Source: Candidatus Zixiibacteriota bacterium (GTDB lineage: Bacteria; Blakebacterota; Blakebacteria; Blakebacterales; Blakebacteraceae). Taken from it: a stretch of DNA of 5,099 bases. The DNA lies in NCBI GenBank assembly GCA_030604325.1, contig JAUVWC010000126.1, positions 1-5,099 of the forward strand, read 5' to 3'. A program made the position numbers and the translations under genes. Below are positions 1-5,099 of the stretch, in pieces; position 1 is the stretch's first letter, and every line of letters starts with the position of its first letter. The notes beneath the pieces were generated by a model. That model saw only the letters and a program-made list of their open reading frames with translations. It searched no databases and was not told where the DNA came from.

Positions 1-290
1 CCTCGATCGATGTCGTATACGCGAACACCGTGCCGGCGGGCGAAGAGACGGCAGCGGTGCTGATTGGCCGTGTATCCCTGGTCGGAACCGGTGGGATTGC
101 AGTCGAAAGTGAAGAAGGTTCGCGCCGGGTCCGCTACCGGCAGGTCGTGTTCCTCCAGATGGGCCACTACATTTGCGCCGCCGAAATCGCGGGCCACCCG
201 TGTATCTATTTCCAGTTCGACCATTTCGCCCACACGTACGATATTGGATGTATGGGTGGCGATGATATTCTCCACCAGCGTCCGGCCCAC
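1..290 (-). CDS. Aconitase/LeuC-family hydro-lyase large subunit, N-terminal part (partial, runs off the window)
   Basis: The first 96 codons of an iron-sulfur hydro-lyase of the aconitase superfamily are visible; the rest, including the [4Fe-4S] cysteines, lies outside. It starts at a GTG at 288-290, four bases after the HD gene stop and seven bases after a strong GGGGAGGAG ribosome site. The opening GRTLVENIIATH matches the 'TLaEKIlarHag' start of 3-isopropylmalate dehydratase/homoaconitase large subunits, followed by VRVGEMVELEID (about residues 18-29), ARDFGGANVV (33-42), RTFFTFDCNPTG (57-68) and FARRHGVRVYDID (83-95). Family members dehydrate and rehydrate a 2-hydroxy acid such as isocitrate, isopropylmalate, citramalate or 2,3-dimethylmalate. 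The substrate cannot be told from this fragment. Usual aconitases have Asp-His where this has Asp63-Cys64. A small (LeuD-like) subunit or fused swivel domain is expected outside the window. The superfamily call is firm; the exact enzyme is open. Confidence 0.85.
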   Translation of the reverse strand, partial: MGRTLVENIIATHTSNIVRVGEMVELEIDTRVARDFGGANVVAHLEEHDLPVADPARTFFTFDCNPTGSDQGYTANQHRCRLFARRHGVRVYDIDR

Positions 291-294
291 CTCG

Positions 295-876
295 CTACTC
301 CTCCCCGATCAGAGTGCCGTCGGCCTTCATGGTGAGGGGATCGAAGCAGGCGAAATCGGCCTGATGGATGAGGATCGTCTCCACTACTTTGGGACGGTTA
401 TCCCCCTCCTTGGAGTGGCAGGCGATGGTGTTCTGTACCTCGACGGGCACTCCCGTGCGGGCGGCGAGGGCGGTGCCGCTGATAGGGTGGCGCGTGCAGC
501 GTCCATGATGACTCTTGCCGTAACCGCCCCGGCCGTCCTGCTCGAACTCCAACAGCTTGCCTACATCGTGCAGGAGGGCGCCGGCGATGAGGCGGTCGTA
601 GTTTATCTCGTAGGGGAGCTTCTCGTAGGCCCGCTCCTGGGCCTCGGCGAGACCGAGCGCGCCCCAGGCAACGGCGAAAGTGTGCTCGATGAAGCCGACA
701 CCCCCGCAGTCGGTGAGCAGGGTGAAGGGCATCTGTGTCACCGCTTCCAGCTCTTCCCATCCCCCCTCACGGCAGGCGAGCGTCCACGTCTCGACCACCT
801 GATCGCGCAGGCGCTCATCGGATATTCTTGCCAGCAGGTCGGCGAAGAGTTCCCGGATCTCGGTGGCGTCGATCAT
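295..876 (-). CDS. HD-domain metal-dependent phosphohydrolase-like protein
   Basis: A soluble 193-residue protein with no signal peptide or membrane segment. It carries the spaced metal ligands of the HD superfamily: His65 (in GFIEHTFAV), His103-Asp104 followed by VGK (the HD signature, in LLHDVGKLLEF), His130 (RHPISG), His154 (ACHSKEG) and Asp174 (HQADF). Such proteins usually hydrolyse phosphate esters of nucleotides or second messengers using one or two metal ions. The extra histidines beyond H..HD..D suggest a site that could hold two metals. The start is ATG with GAGAGG six bases upstream. It sits 28 bases after the dehydrogenase stop and four bases before the aconitase-family start, so it is almost surely co-transcribed with both. 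I recognise no specific subfamily and cannot name a substrate. A housekeeping or regulatory role for the operon's pathway is only a guess. Confidence 0.85.
   Translation of the reverse strand: MIDATEIRELFADLLARISDERLRDQVVETWTLACREGGWEELEAVTQMPFTLLTDCGGVGFIEHTFAVAWGALGLAEAQERAYEKLPYEINYDRLIAGALLHDVGKLLEFEQDGRGGYGKSHHGRCTRHPISGTALAARTGVPVEVQNTIACHSKEGDNRPKVVETILIHQADFACFDPLTMKADGTLIGEE
298..306 (-). promoter_or_regulatory. Shine-Dalgarno site that fixes the GTG start of the aconitase-family gene
   Basis: On the minus strand this reads GGGGAGGAG, an almost perfect anti-16S match. It overlaps the last two Glu codons of the HD gene. Seven bases separate it from the GTG at 288-290, and the downstream frame begins at once with a family-typical N-terminus, so it decides the non-ATG start. 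The placement inside the upstream gene suggests translational coupling. Confidence 0.8.
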
Positions 877-904
877 TTCTTACCTCTCTGTCTGCCGCGG
901 ACGG

Positions 905-2101
905 TTACCCCGCCGTGGCGAGGGATTCAATGATGGCATCGGTCATCTGCTGTGTGGTGGCCGCCCCCTTCTCTATCACGCTGGCTCCACCGGGGATCTT
1001 CAGCAAGTCGTAGGTGCGAACACGTTCTTCGGCGACCACTTTCCCTACCGCCCCTCGGATCGATGCGGCACGCTCCTCCTCTCCAAGATGATCCAGCATC
1101 ATGGCCGAAGCCAGGATCATGGCGATCGGGTTGACGATACTCGGTTCCAGCCCGGCGTACTTGGGGGCCGACCCGTGGGTCGGTTCGAAGATGGCCACCT
1201 CGCGGCCGACGTTGGATGATGCCGCGAAACCGAGACCACCCACCAGTCCGGCAAACGCGTCGGAAATAATGTCCCCGAACATGTTGCCGGAGAGTATCAC
1301 ACCGTAGTCCTCGGGATTCTTCGTCAGCCACATGGTCTGGGCATCGATGTTGGTGGACCAGCGTTCGATGTCGGGATACTTCTCGGCCGCCGCCCGGGCC
1401 TCCTGCTCTAGCATGCCCGAGGTCTCACGGATCACGTTCGGCTTCTCACACACGGTTACCGACCTGTAGCCGTGACGACGGGCGTAGGCGAAGGCCTCCT
1501 CCACGATGCGGCGGCAGGCGGGGCGGGTGAAGATGCGTGTGGAGAGAGCAAGGTCGGGGCCGGGGACATCTTTGAACGGGGCGAACTTCGGATGCATTTC
1601 GAAGGCCCTGCGCACCTCCTCGGGCGGATCGGTCCACTCCACCCCCACGTAGAGCCCCTCGGTGTTCTGCCGGAAAACGGCCACATTTACCATCGGTTCT
1701 TCGATCTGTCCGCCGGCCCCTTTTCTGACGAAGTTGAGCGGATTGCCGGGGAAAGAGCGGCAGGGACGGATGGAGATGTCCAGGTCGAACAGCTGGCGCA
1801 GGCCGACAATCGGGCTGTAGTAGATGTGGCCCTGGCCCTGCAGCTCGGGAGAAAGCTCGGCCGCTGCCTCGTCCTTCGGTTTGCTGGTGATGGCGCCGAA
1901 CAGCCCCACTTTATGCTCGGCGAGGAGGTCGATCGTAGACTGGGGAAGGGGATTGCCCTCGTTGCACCACAACTCCCAGCCGATGTCTCCGTGTACGTAG
2001 TCGGCCTCGAAACCGGTGGCCGCCAGTACGCGAATGGCCTCGGGTAACACGATGCGGCCGATGCCATCGCCCGGCATGGCGACGATCCTGCGGTCTGCCA
2101 T
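905..2101 (-). CDS. Isocitrate/isopropylmalate dehydrogenase family enzyme, NADP-type cofactor residues
   Basis: A 398-residue beta-decarboxylating dehydrogenase: it oxidises a 2-hydroxy acid with a neighbouring carboxylate and releases CO2. Visible motifs are PGDGIG (10-15), IRP (111-113), FRQNTEGLYVG (143-153), the family signature GNMFGDIISDAFAG (272-285) and FEPTHGSAPKYAG (305-317). By motif spacing against E. coli Icd, substrate and metal residues map as Ser96 (S113), Arg102 (R119), Arg112 (R129), Arg144 (R153), Tyr151 (Y160), Lys220 (K230), Asp253 (D283), Asp277 (D307) and Asp281 (D311). Ile98 replaces Asn115. Lys314-Tyr315 equal the NADP-binding Lys344-Tyr345 rather than the Asp-Ile of NAD-dependent LeuB; Tyr364 is kept and Arg395 is Lys368. 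The start is ATG with AAAGGAG ten bases upstream; the peptidase stop is 38 bases before it. Isocitrate is the likeliest substrate, but isopropylmalate, homoisocitrate or another malate analogue is possible. Family certain, substrate moderate. Confidence 0.9.
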   Translation of the reverse strand: MADRRIVAMPGDGIGRIVLPEAIRVLAATGFEADYVHGDIGWELWCNEGNPLPQSTIDLLAEHKVGLFGAITSKPKDEAAAELSPELQGQGHIYYSPIVGLRQLFDLDISIRPCRSFPGNPLNFVRKGAGGQIEEPMVNVAVFRQNTEGLYVGVEWTDPPEEVRRAFEMHPKFAPFKDVPGPDLALSTRIFTRPACRRIVEEAFAYARRHGYRSVTVCEKPNVIRETSGMLEQEARAAAEKYPDIERWSTNIDAQTMWLTKNPEDYGVILSGNMFGDIISDAFAGLVGGLGFAASSNVGREVAIFEPTHGSAPKYAGLEPSIVNPIAMILASAMMLDHLGEEERAASIRGAVGKVVAEERVRTYDLLKIPGGASVIEKGAATTQQMTDAIIESLATAG

Positions 2102-2139
2102 AGAATTCCTACTCCTTTAGAACCACTTCTCAGCCGTGA

Positions 2140-4305
2140 CTAGAACCCCAGTTCGGACACGACGTTGGAGGCCCCGAACACTTCGCATATGAAGATGATG
2201 TAGTGCATGTGCACGCTGATGTTGCGTCCGAATTCGGGGTCGAAGTTGTAGTCGTTTACCGTCGCCTCCCACACCCTGTCGAAGTTGATCCCCACCAGCT
2301 CGCCCCGTGCGTTCATGACGGGGCTGCCCGAGCTGCCGCCGGTCGTGTCGCAGTTGGTCAGCAGGTTCACCGGTACGTCGCCGCTCGCGTCGGCCCAGCG
2401 GCCGAAGGCCCGGCTGCGCCATGCCTGTTGCAGGACCTCGGGGACGATGAATTCGCCCTCGCCGGTTTCCTTCTCCATGACCCCCTTCAGATGGGTGAGG
2501 GGCTTGATGTAGACTGCGTCTTTCGGCTCATATCCCCTGACGTAACCGTAGGAGAATCGCAGGGAGCGGTTGGCGTCGGGGTAGAGCATCTTTCCCTGTT
2601 GCTGGCGTAAGGCCATGATCCCCTCGGCGTAGAGCTGACGCAGGCGTGCCAGGTCACGGTTGCGTGCCTGCCGGCGTTCGTTAAGCTCGTTCCGCCTGTC
2701 GCGCAGGTCCGCCGCGATGCGGAGGAAGAGACCTCCCCGATCCGCGGCCTCGTCGGCGCTCAGCGCCAGCAGGCGCTCCCGGCCGTCGGGGCTGAGCAAG
2801 GGGGAGGAGGCGTAGGCCTCGTCGATGGCCCGGGACAGTGCTGGCGCATATCCCTGTAGTTCCTGCCCCTCGACGATGTGCTGCAGTGTGGCGATCTTCT
2901 GCCCCTCGGGCAGGGCCAGGCCGCGGACGGCGGCGCGCAGATAGAGTTCGTGGTCGACCGGCTGGTAGTACCCGGCCGGGCCCTCCAGCAGCCGCTCCTT
3001 CCTCTGCTCCGCCTGTTCGCCGCGGTAGTTGGTCCCCCGCCTCTCCTCGGGTATTTCCATCTGGAGAAGGTACTCGTAGAGGTTCAGGGCATAGGACTGG
3101 ATCGGTGAGTAGAGCAGCTCCCCCGCCGTAAGGAGGAAAGGATCATCTTCGCGCATCCCGGCATAGATCCGCTCGAGCGCCTCAAGTACTCCGTCATAGC
3201 GGCGTTTGAGTTCCGGTTGGGAGCTGTACCAGCCCGTCCACGCCGCTTCCTCCACCTGCTTGCGGGCGACCAGATCCATCCGGTCGATGCCCACCACCTT
3301 TCCCTGGTAATTCTTGTGAACATTGGCCAGCGACTTGACCGTCGTCGCGAACCGGATCTGCAGTTCGCGGTCTCCCTCCCAGGCACGCCGCATCACGTCT
3401 ATCCGTTCCCCAAGAATCATGATCTGGTACGGCAGGCGGCAGGCCCGCTCGTAGGCGACATAGTAGGAGTCGAGGTAGCGCATGGTGGAGCCGGGGAAAC
3501 CGAGCATAAACACGAAGTCCCCCTCTTCCGGTGCGCGGGAGGCCACCTTAAGCCATGAGCGGGGCCGGTAGGGCACGTTCTCTCTGTTATAAGGAGCGGG
3601 GGAGCCGTCGGGAGCGACATAGGCCCGCAGGAAGGAGAAGTCCCCCGTGTGCCGGGGGAACATCCAGTTGTCCGTGTCCGCCCCGTAGTTACCCACGGAG
3701 AACGGGGGAACGTAGACGATACGGATATCCCTGATCATCTTGAAGCCGACGAGCTTGAAGGCGTTCCCGTAGGAGAAGGCTGAGATGCTGATTTCCAGAT
3801 CGGGATGCTCCCGGCGCGCCTCATCCACGACTGCCTCGGTGGCGGTGCGGATGGCCTCCCGGCGCTCCTCGAATGACATCCCCTCCCTCACGCCGCTCAG
3901 CACCCGTGCGGTGACATCCTCGTATAGCTGGACCATCCTCGCCGTGTAACCGCGGGCGCGGATCTCCTCCTCACGCGTGCGCGCCAGGTATCCGTCGGTT
4001 ATGTAGTCCTGCTCGGCGGTGGCGATACTGGCTACGGCCCCGAAGGCTACGTGGTGATTCGTCATGATCAGCCCCTCCGGGCTGACGAACTCTCCCGTTC
4101 CCCCTCCCAGCCGCAGCGTGGCTTCATGAATGCCCGGCCCACCGGGATTGAATATCTGCTCGACGGGAATACTGAGACCGGCCCGGTGCAGATTCAGGCG
4201 TCCGATCTGATCGGGCGTCCACTGCCCCTCATCGGTGAATGCGAAGTGAGCCCCGGCGCCGATGGCTGCCAGAGCAAGGATGGTAGTAGTGAGCCGTTTC
4301 ACCAT
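2140..4305 (-). CDS. Secreted family S46 dipeptidyl peptidase, DPP11-like (Asp/Glu at P1)
   Basis: A 721-residue serine exopeptidase of the DPP7/DPP11 family, about full family length, which removes dipeptides from peptide N-termini in the periplasm or at the cell surface. The N-terminus is a Sec signal peptide (KR, a hydrophobic stretch at residues 6-19, likely cut after AGA19; no lipobox). The mature part opens DEGQWTPDQI. The trypsin-like halves hold the catalytic triad: His85 in TNHHV, Asp222 in RHTGDF and Ser659 in GGSSGSP. A helical insert fills roughly residues 280-580. N-terminus-binding residues known from bacterial DAP BII are present: Asn213-Trp214, Asn328 and Asp676. Arg677, 18 residues after the Ser, matches Arg673 of Porphyromonas DPP11, which selects Asp/Glu at P1; DPP7 has Gly. 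The Cys normally after the catalytic His is Val86. The start is ATG with only a weak AAGGGT ribosome site. It lies between fumarase and dehydrogenase genes, an unexpected place. Confidence 0.93.
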   Translation of the reverse strand: MVKRLTTTILALAAIGAGAHFAFTDEGQWTPDQIGRLNLHRAGLSIPVEQIFNPGGPGIHEATLRLGGGTGEFVSPEGLIMTNHHVAFGAVASIATAEQDYITDGYLARTREEEIRARGYTARMVQLYEDVTARVLSGVREGMSFEERREAIRTATEAVVDEARREHPDLEISISAFSYGNAFKLVGFKMIRDIRIVYVPPFSVGNYGADTDNWMFPRHTGDFSFLRAYVAPDGSPAPYNRENVPYRPRSWLKVASRAPEEGDFVFMLGFPGSTMRYLDSYYVAYERACRLPYQIMILGERIDVMRRAWEGDRELQIRFATTVKSLANVHKNYQGKVVGIDRMDLVARKQVEEAAWTGWYSSQPELKRRYDGVLEALERIYAGMREDDPFLLTAGELLYSPIQSYALNLYEYLLQMEIPEERRGTNYRGEQAEQRKERLLEGPAGYYQPVDHELYLRAAVRGLALPEGQKIATLQHIVEGQELQGYAPALSRAIDEAYASSPLLSPDGRERLLALSADEAADRGGLFLRIAADLRDRRNELNERRQARNRDLARLRQLYAEGIMALRQQQGKMLYPDANRSLRFSYGYVRGYEPKDAVYIKPLTHLKGVMEKETGEGEFIVPEVLQQAWRSRAFGRWADASGDVPVNLLTNCDTTGGSSGSPVMNARGELVGINFDRVWEATVNDYNFDPEFGRNISVHMHYIIFICEVFGASNVVSELGF

Positions 4306-4385
4306 AGTCTGACCCTTACTGGATAATGGGCAACCACAACGTGGACCGGTAACATTCTGTTCGAGCTGGCGGTGGGGAACAGCCG
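4306..4385. other. Longest intergenic gap, before the S46 peptidase gene
   Basis: Eighty bases separate the fumarase beta stop from the peptidase ATG, compared with 4-38 in the other gaps. It holds the weak ribosome site AAGGGT (4312-4317). I see no convincing promoter, terminator hairpin with a T-run, or operator. If the peptidase has its own promoter, this is the most likely intergenic place, but nothing in the sequence proves it. Confidence 0.5.
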
Positions 4386-4940
4386 CTACCGCGCGTACTC
4401 GTTGATGCCCTTCTCATATTGATTTCCACCGTGGGCGTCCTGGGCCACAATGACCGGGAAATCCTCCACCACCAGGCGTCGGATGGCCTCGGGCCCCAGG
4501 TCTTCGTAGGCGACGATCTCCATCGACTTGACCGACTGGGCGATCAGGGCTCCGGCACCTCCCACGGCGGTGAAGTAGACGGCGCCATGTTTCTTCATCG
4601 CCTCGACCACATCGGGTCCCCGCGCACCCTTGCCGATCATACCGCGCAGCCCGAGGGCAATGAGCTGGGGGCTGTACGGATCCATCCGGTAAGAGGTAGT
4701 AGGGCCGCAGGAACCGATCACCTGATCGGGCTTGGCGGGTGAGGGCCCGACGAAATAGATCGTTTCCCCTTCGATTTCTACGGGGAGCGGATCACCGGCG
4801 TCCAGAAGATCCACCAGTCGTTTATTGGCAGCGTCGCGGCCGGTGAGCATCGGGCCGCTCAATAACACCCGCTCCCCCGCCCGGAGGCCTTCGACATCTT
4901 CGGCCGTCAAAGGGAGTTGTATTTGCTTGCGATCTTCCAT
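4386..4940 (-). CDS. Fe-S (class I) fumarase / L(+)-tartrate dehydratase beta subunit
   Basis: A 184-residue cytoplasmic subunit of a two-part class I hydro-lyase, equivalent to the C-terminal domain of single-chain FumA/FumB and to TtdB. With the alpha subunit it interconverts fumarate and malate, or dehydrates tartrate or a related acid. Family motifs in order: LLSGPMLTGRDAANKRL (26-42), YFVGP (62-66), GSCGPTTSYRMDPY (76-89), IGKG (102-105), the GGAGAL stretch (127-132) and VEDFPVIVAQDAHGG (158-172). Active-site residues known from Leishmania class I fumarase (Arg421, Thr467, Arg471, Lys491) correspond by motif to Arg35, Thr81, Arg85 and Lys104. Asn39 stands where I expect His in GRDAAHK. 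The start is ATG with GGAGG nine bases upstream, 23 bases after the alpha subunit stop. Fumarase is likelier than tartrate dehydratase given the TCA-like neighbours, but sequence alone does not separate them. Confidence 0.92.
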   Translation of the reverse strand: MEDRKQIQLPLTAEDVEGLRAGERVLLSGPMLTGRDAANKRLVDLLDAGDPLPVEIEGETIYFVGPSPAKPDQVIGSCGPTTSYRMDPYSPQLIALGLRGMIGKGARGPDVVEAMKKHGAVYFTAVGGAGALIAQSVKSMEIVAYEDLGPEAIRRLVVEDFPVIVAQDAHGGNQYEKGINEYAR

Positions 4941-4949
4941 GATTCACTG

Positions 4950-4954
4950 CCTCC
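4950..4954 (-). promoter_or_regulatory. Shine-Dalgarno site of the fumarase beta gene
   Basis: The minus strand reads GGAGG nine bases before the ATG at 4938-4940. It lies in the 23-base spacer after the alpha subunit stop and supports the chosen start. Confidence 0.7.
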
Positions 4955-4963
4955 GGTGGGGTT

Positions 4964-5099
4964 TTAAATGGTTGCGCTCTTATGCCGGGCTGCATGGCAC
5001 TGCATATTCACTGCCACCGGCAAGCTGGCGATATGGCAGGGGTTGACCTCGATTTGGACGTCGAGGGCGGTCACTCGCACCCCCAGTCCCATCGGTCCG
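4964..5099 (-). CDS. Fe-S (class I) fumarase / tartrate dehydratase alpha subunit, C-terminal end (partial)
   Basis: The last 44 codons and the TAA stop (4964-4966) of a gene that enters from beyond the right edge. The readable end is [18 protein letters not shown], then [21 protein letters not shown] and a short tail. The pattern 'GP.GlGg.ttaL.vkve...[10 protein letters not shown].QCHA.RH' is characteristic of the C-terminus of two-subunit class I fumarase alpha chains. Two cysteines are visible (in PCHIA and QCHAA). The QCHAA one is the better candidate for the third [4Fe-4S] ligand, because the position in PCHIA is often Thr in relatives as I remember them. The beta gene follows 23 bases later, the usual alpha-beta order. 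The full chain should be about 280-300 residues, so most of it, with the other two cluster cysteines, is outside. Confidence 0.88.
   Translation of the reverse strand, partial: GPMGLGVRVTALDVQIEVNPCHIASLPVAVNMQCHAARHKSATI

Noticed and set aside
64..933. Long open frame on the plus strand opposite the HD and aconitase-family genes
   Set aside because: It is antisense to two genes with clear family motifs and ribosome sites. The product has no recognisable domain, and such frames are common in GC-rich coding DNA.
1472..2047. Open frame of 191 codons on the plus strand inside the dehydrogenase gene
   Set aside because: It lies wholly antisense to a gene with intact family motifs throughout. 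No domain or recognisable motif supports it.
905..2101. Naming the dehydrogenase leuB (3-isopropylmalate dehydrogenase)
   Set aside because: LeuB carries Asp-Ile after HGSAP for NAD binding and a different substrate loop; here it is Lys-Tyr, so the name would overstate the evidence.
2140..4305. Idea that the peptidase came in on a mobile element
   Set aside because: No terminal repeats, integrase or transposase remains, or visible shift in base composition were seen at its borders.
4330..4345. Short inverted repeat CCAC-gtt-GTGG and a nearby ACCGGT palindrome in the gap before the peptidase
   Set aside because: The stem is only four base pairs, with no T-run after it. It is too weak to call a terminator or operator.
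4306..4385. Possible promoter: CATTAT as a -10 box with TTACCG 17 bases upstream, on the minus strand
   Set aside because: It matches only four of six -10 and three of six -35 bases, which is expected by chance, and the organism's promoter consensus is unknown.

Overview
The window is a single run of six genes, all on the minus strand and read from high to low coordinates. In transcription order they are: the C-terminal end of an iron-sulfur (class I type) fumarase/tartrate dehydratase alpha subunit (4964-5099, partial), its beta subunit (4386-4940), a secreted family S46 dipeptidyl peptidase (2140-4305), an isocitrate/isopropylmalate dehydrogenase family enzyme (905-2101), a small HD-domain phosphohydrolase-like protein (295-876), and the N-terminal end of an aconitase/LeuC-family hydro-lyase large subunit (1-290, partial). 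The gaps between genes are 23, 80, 38, 28 and 4 bases, so the set looks like one operon. The 80-base gap before the peptidase is the only place with room for an internal promoter. No stretch of 300 bases lacks a gene. I see no RNA genes, CRISPR, transposon ends or long repeats.

Organism: the sequence is GC-rich by eye, most genes have clear Shine-Dalgarno sites, and the genes are tightly packed, so it is bacterial. The S46 peptidase family is typical of diderm bacteria (Bacteroidota, Proteobacteria, Gemmatimonadota and related lineages), and its signal peptide fits export to a periplasm. A split two-subunit class I fumarase, an isocitrate-dehydrogenase-like enzyme of an unusual subgroup and an unorthodox aconitase-family protein suggest an environmental, perhaps uncultivated diderm, possibly of the FCB/Gemmatimonadota sphere. 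That placement is low-confidence inference.

How the genes may work together: the fumarase, the dehydrogenase and the aconitase-family enzyme all act on malate-, isocitrate- or isopropylmalate-type hydroxy acids, so the operon looks like a block of TCA-cycle or branched 2-hydroxyacid metabolism. The peptidase carries the Arg that marks the DPP11 (Asp/Glu-specific) branch of S46. It could therefore feed acidic amino acids, which enter metabolism at fumarate/oxaloacetate and 2-oxoglutarate, into the same pathway; this link is speculative. The HD protein is the one member without an evident role.

I found no clearly new biological system. The points most worth a second look are the peptidase inside a central-carbon operon, the mixed substrate/cofactor residues of the dehydrogenase, and the Asp-Cys in place of Asp-His in the aconitase-family fragment.
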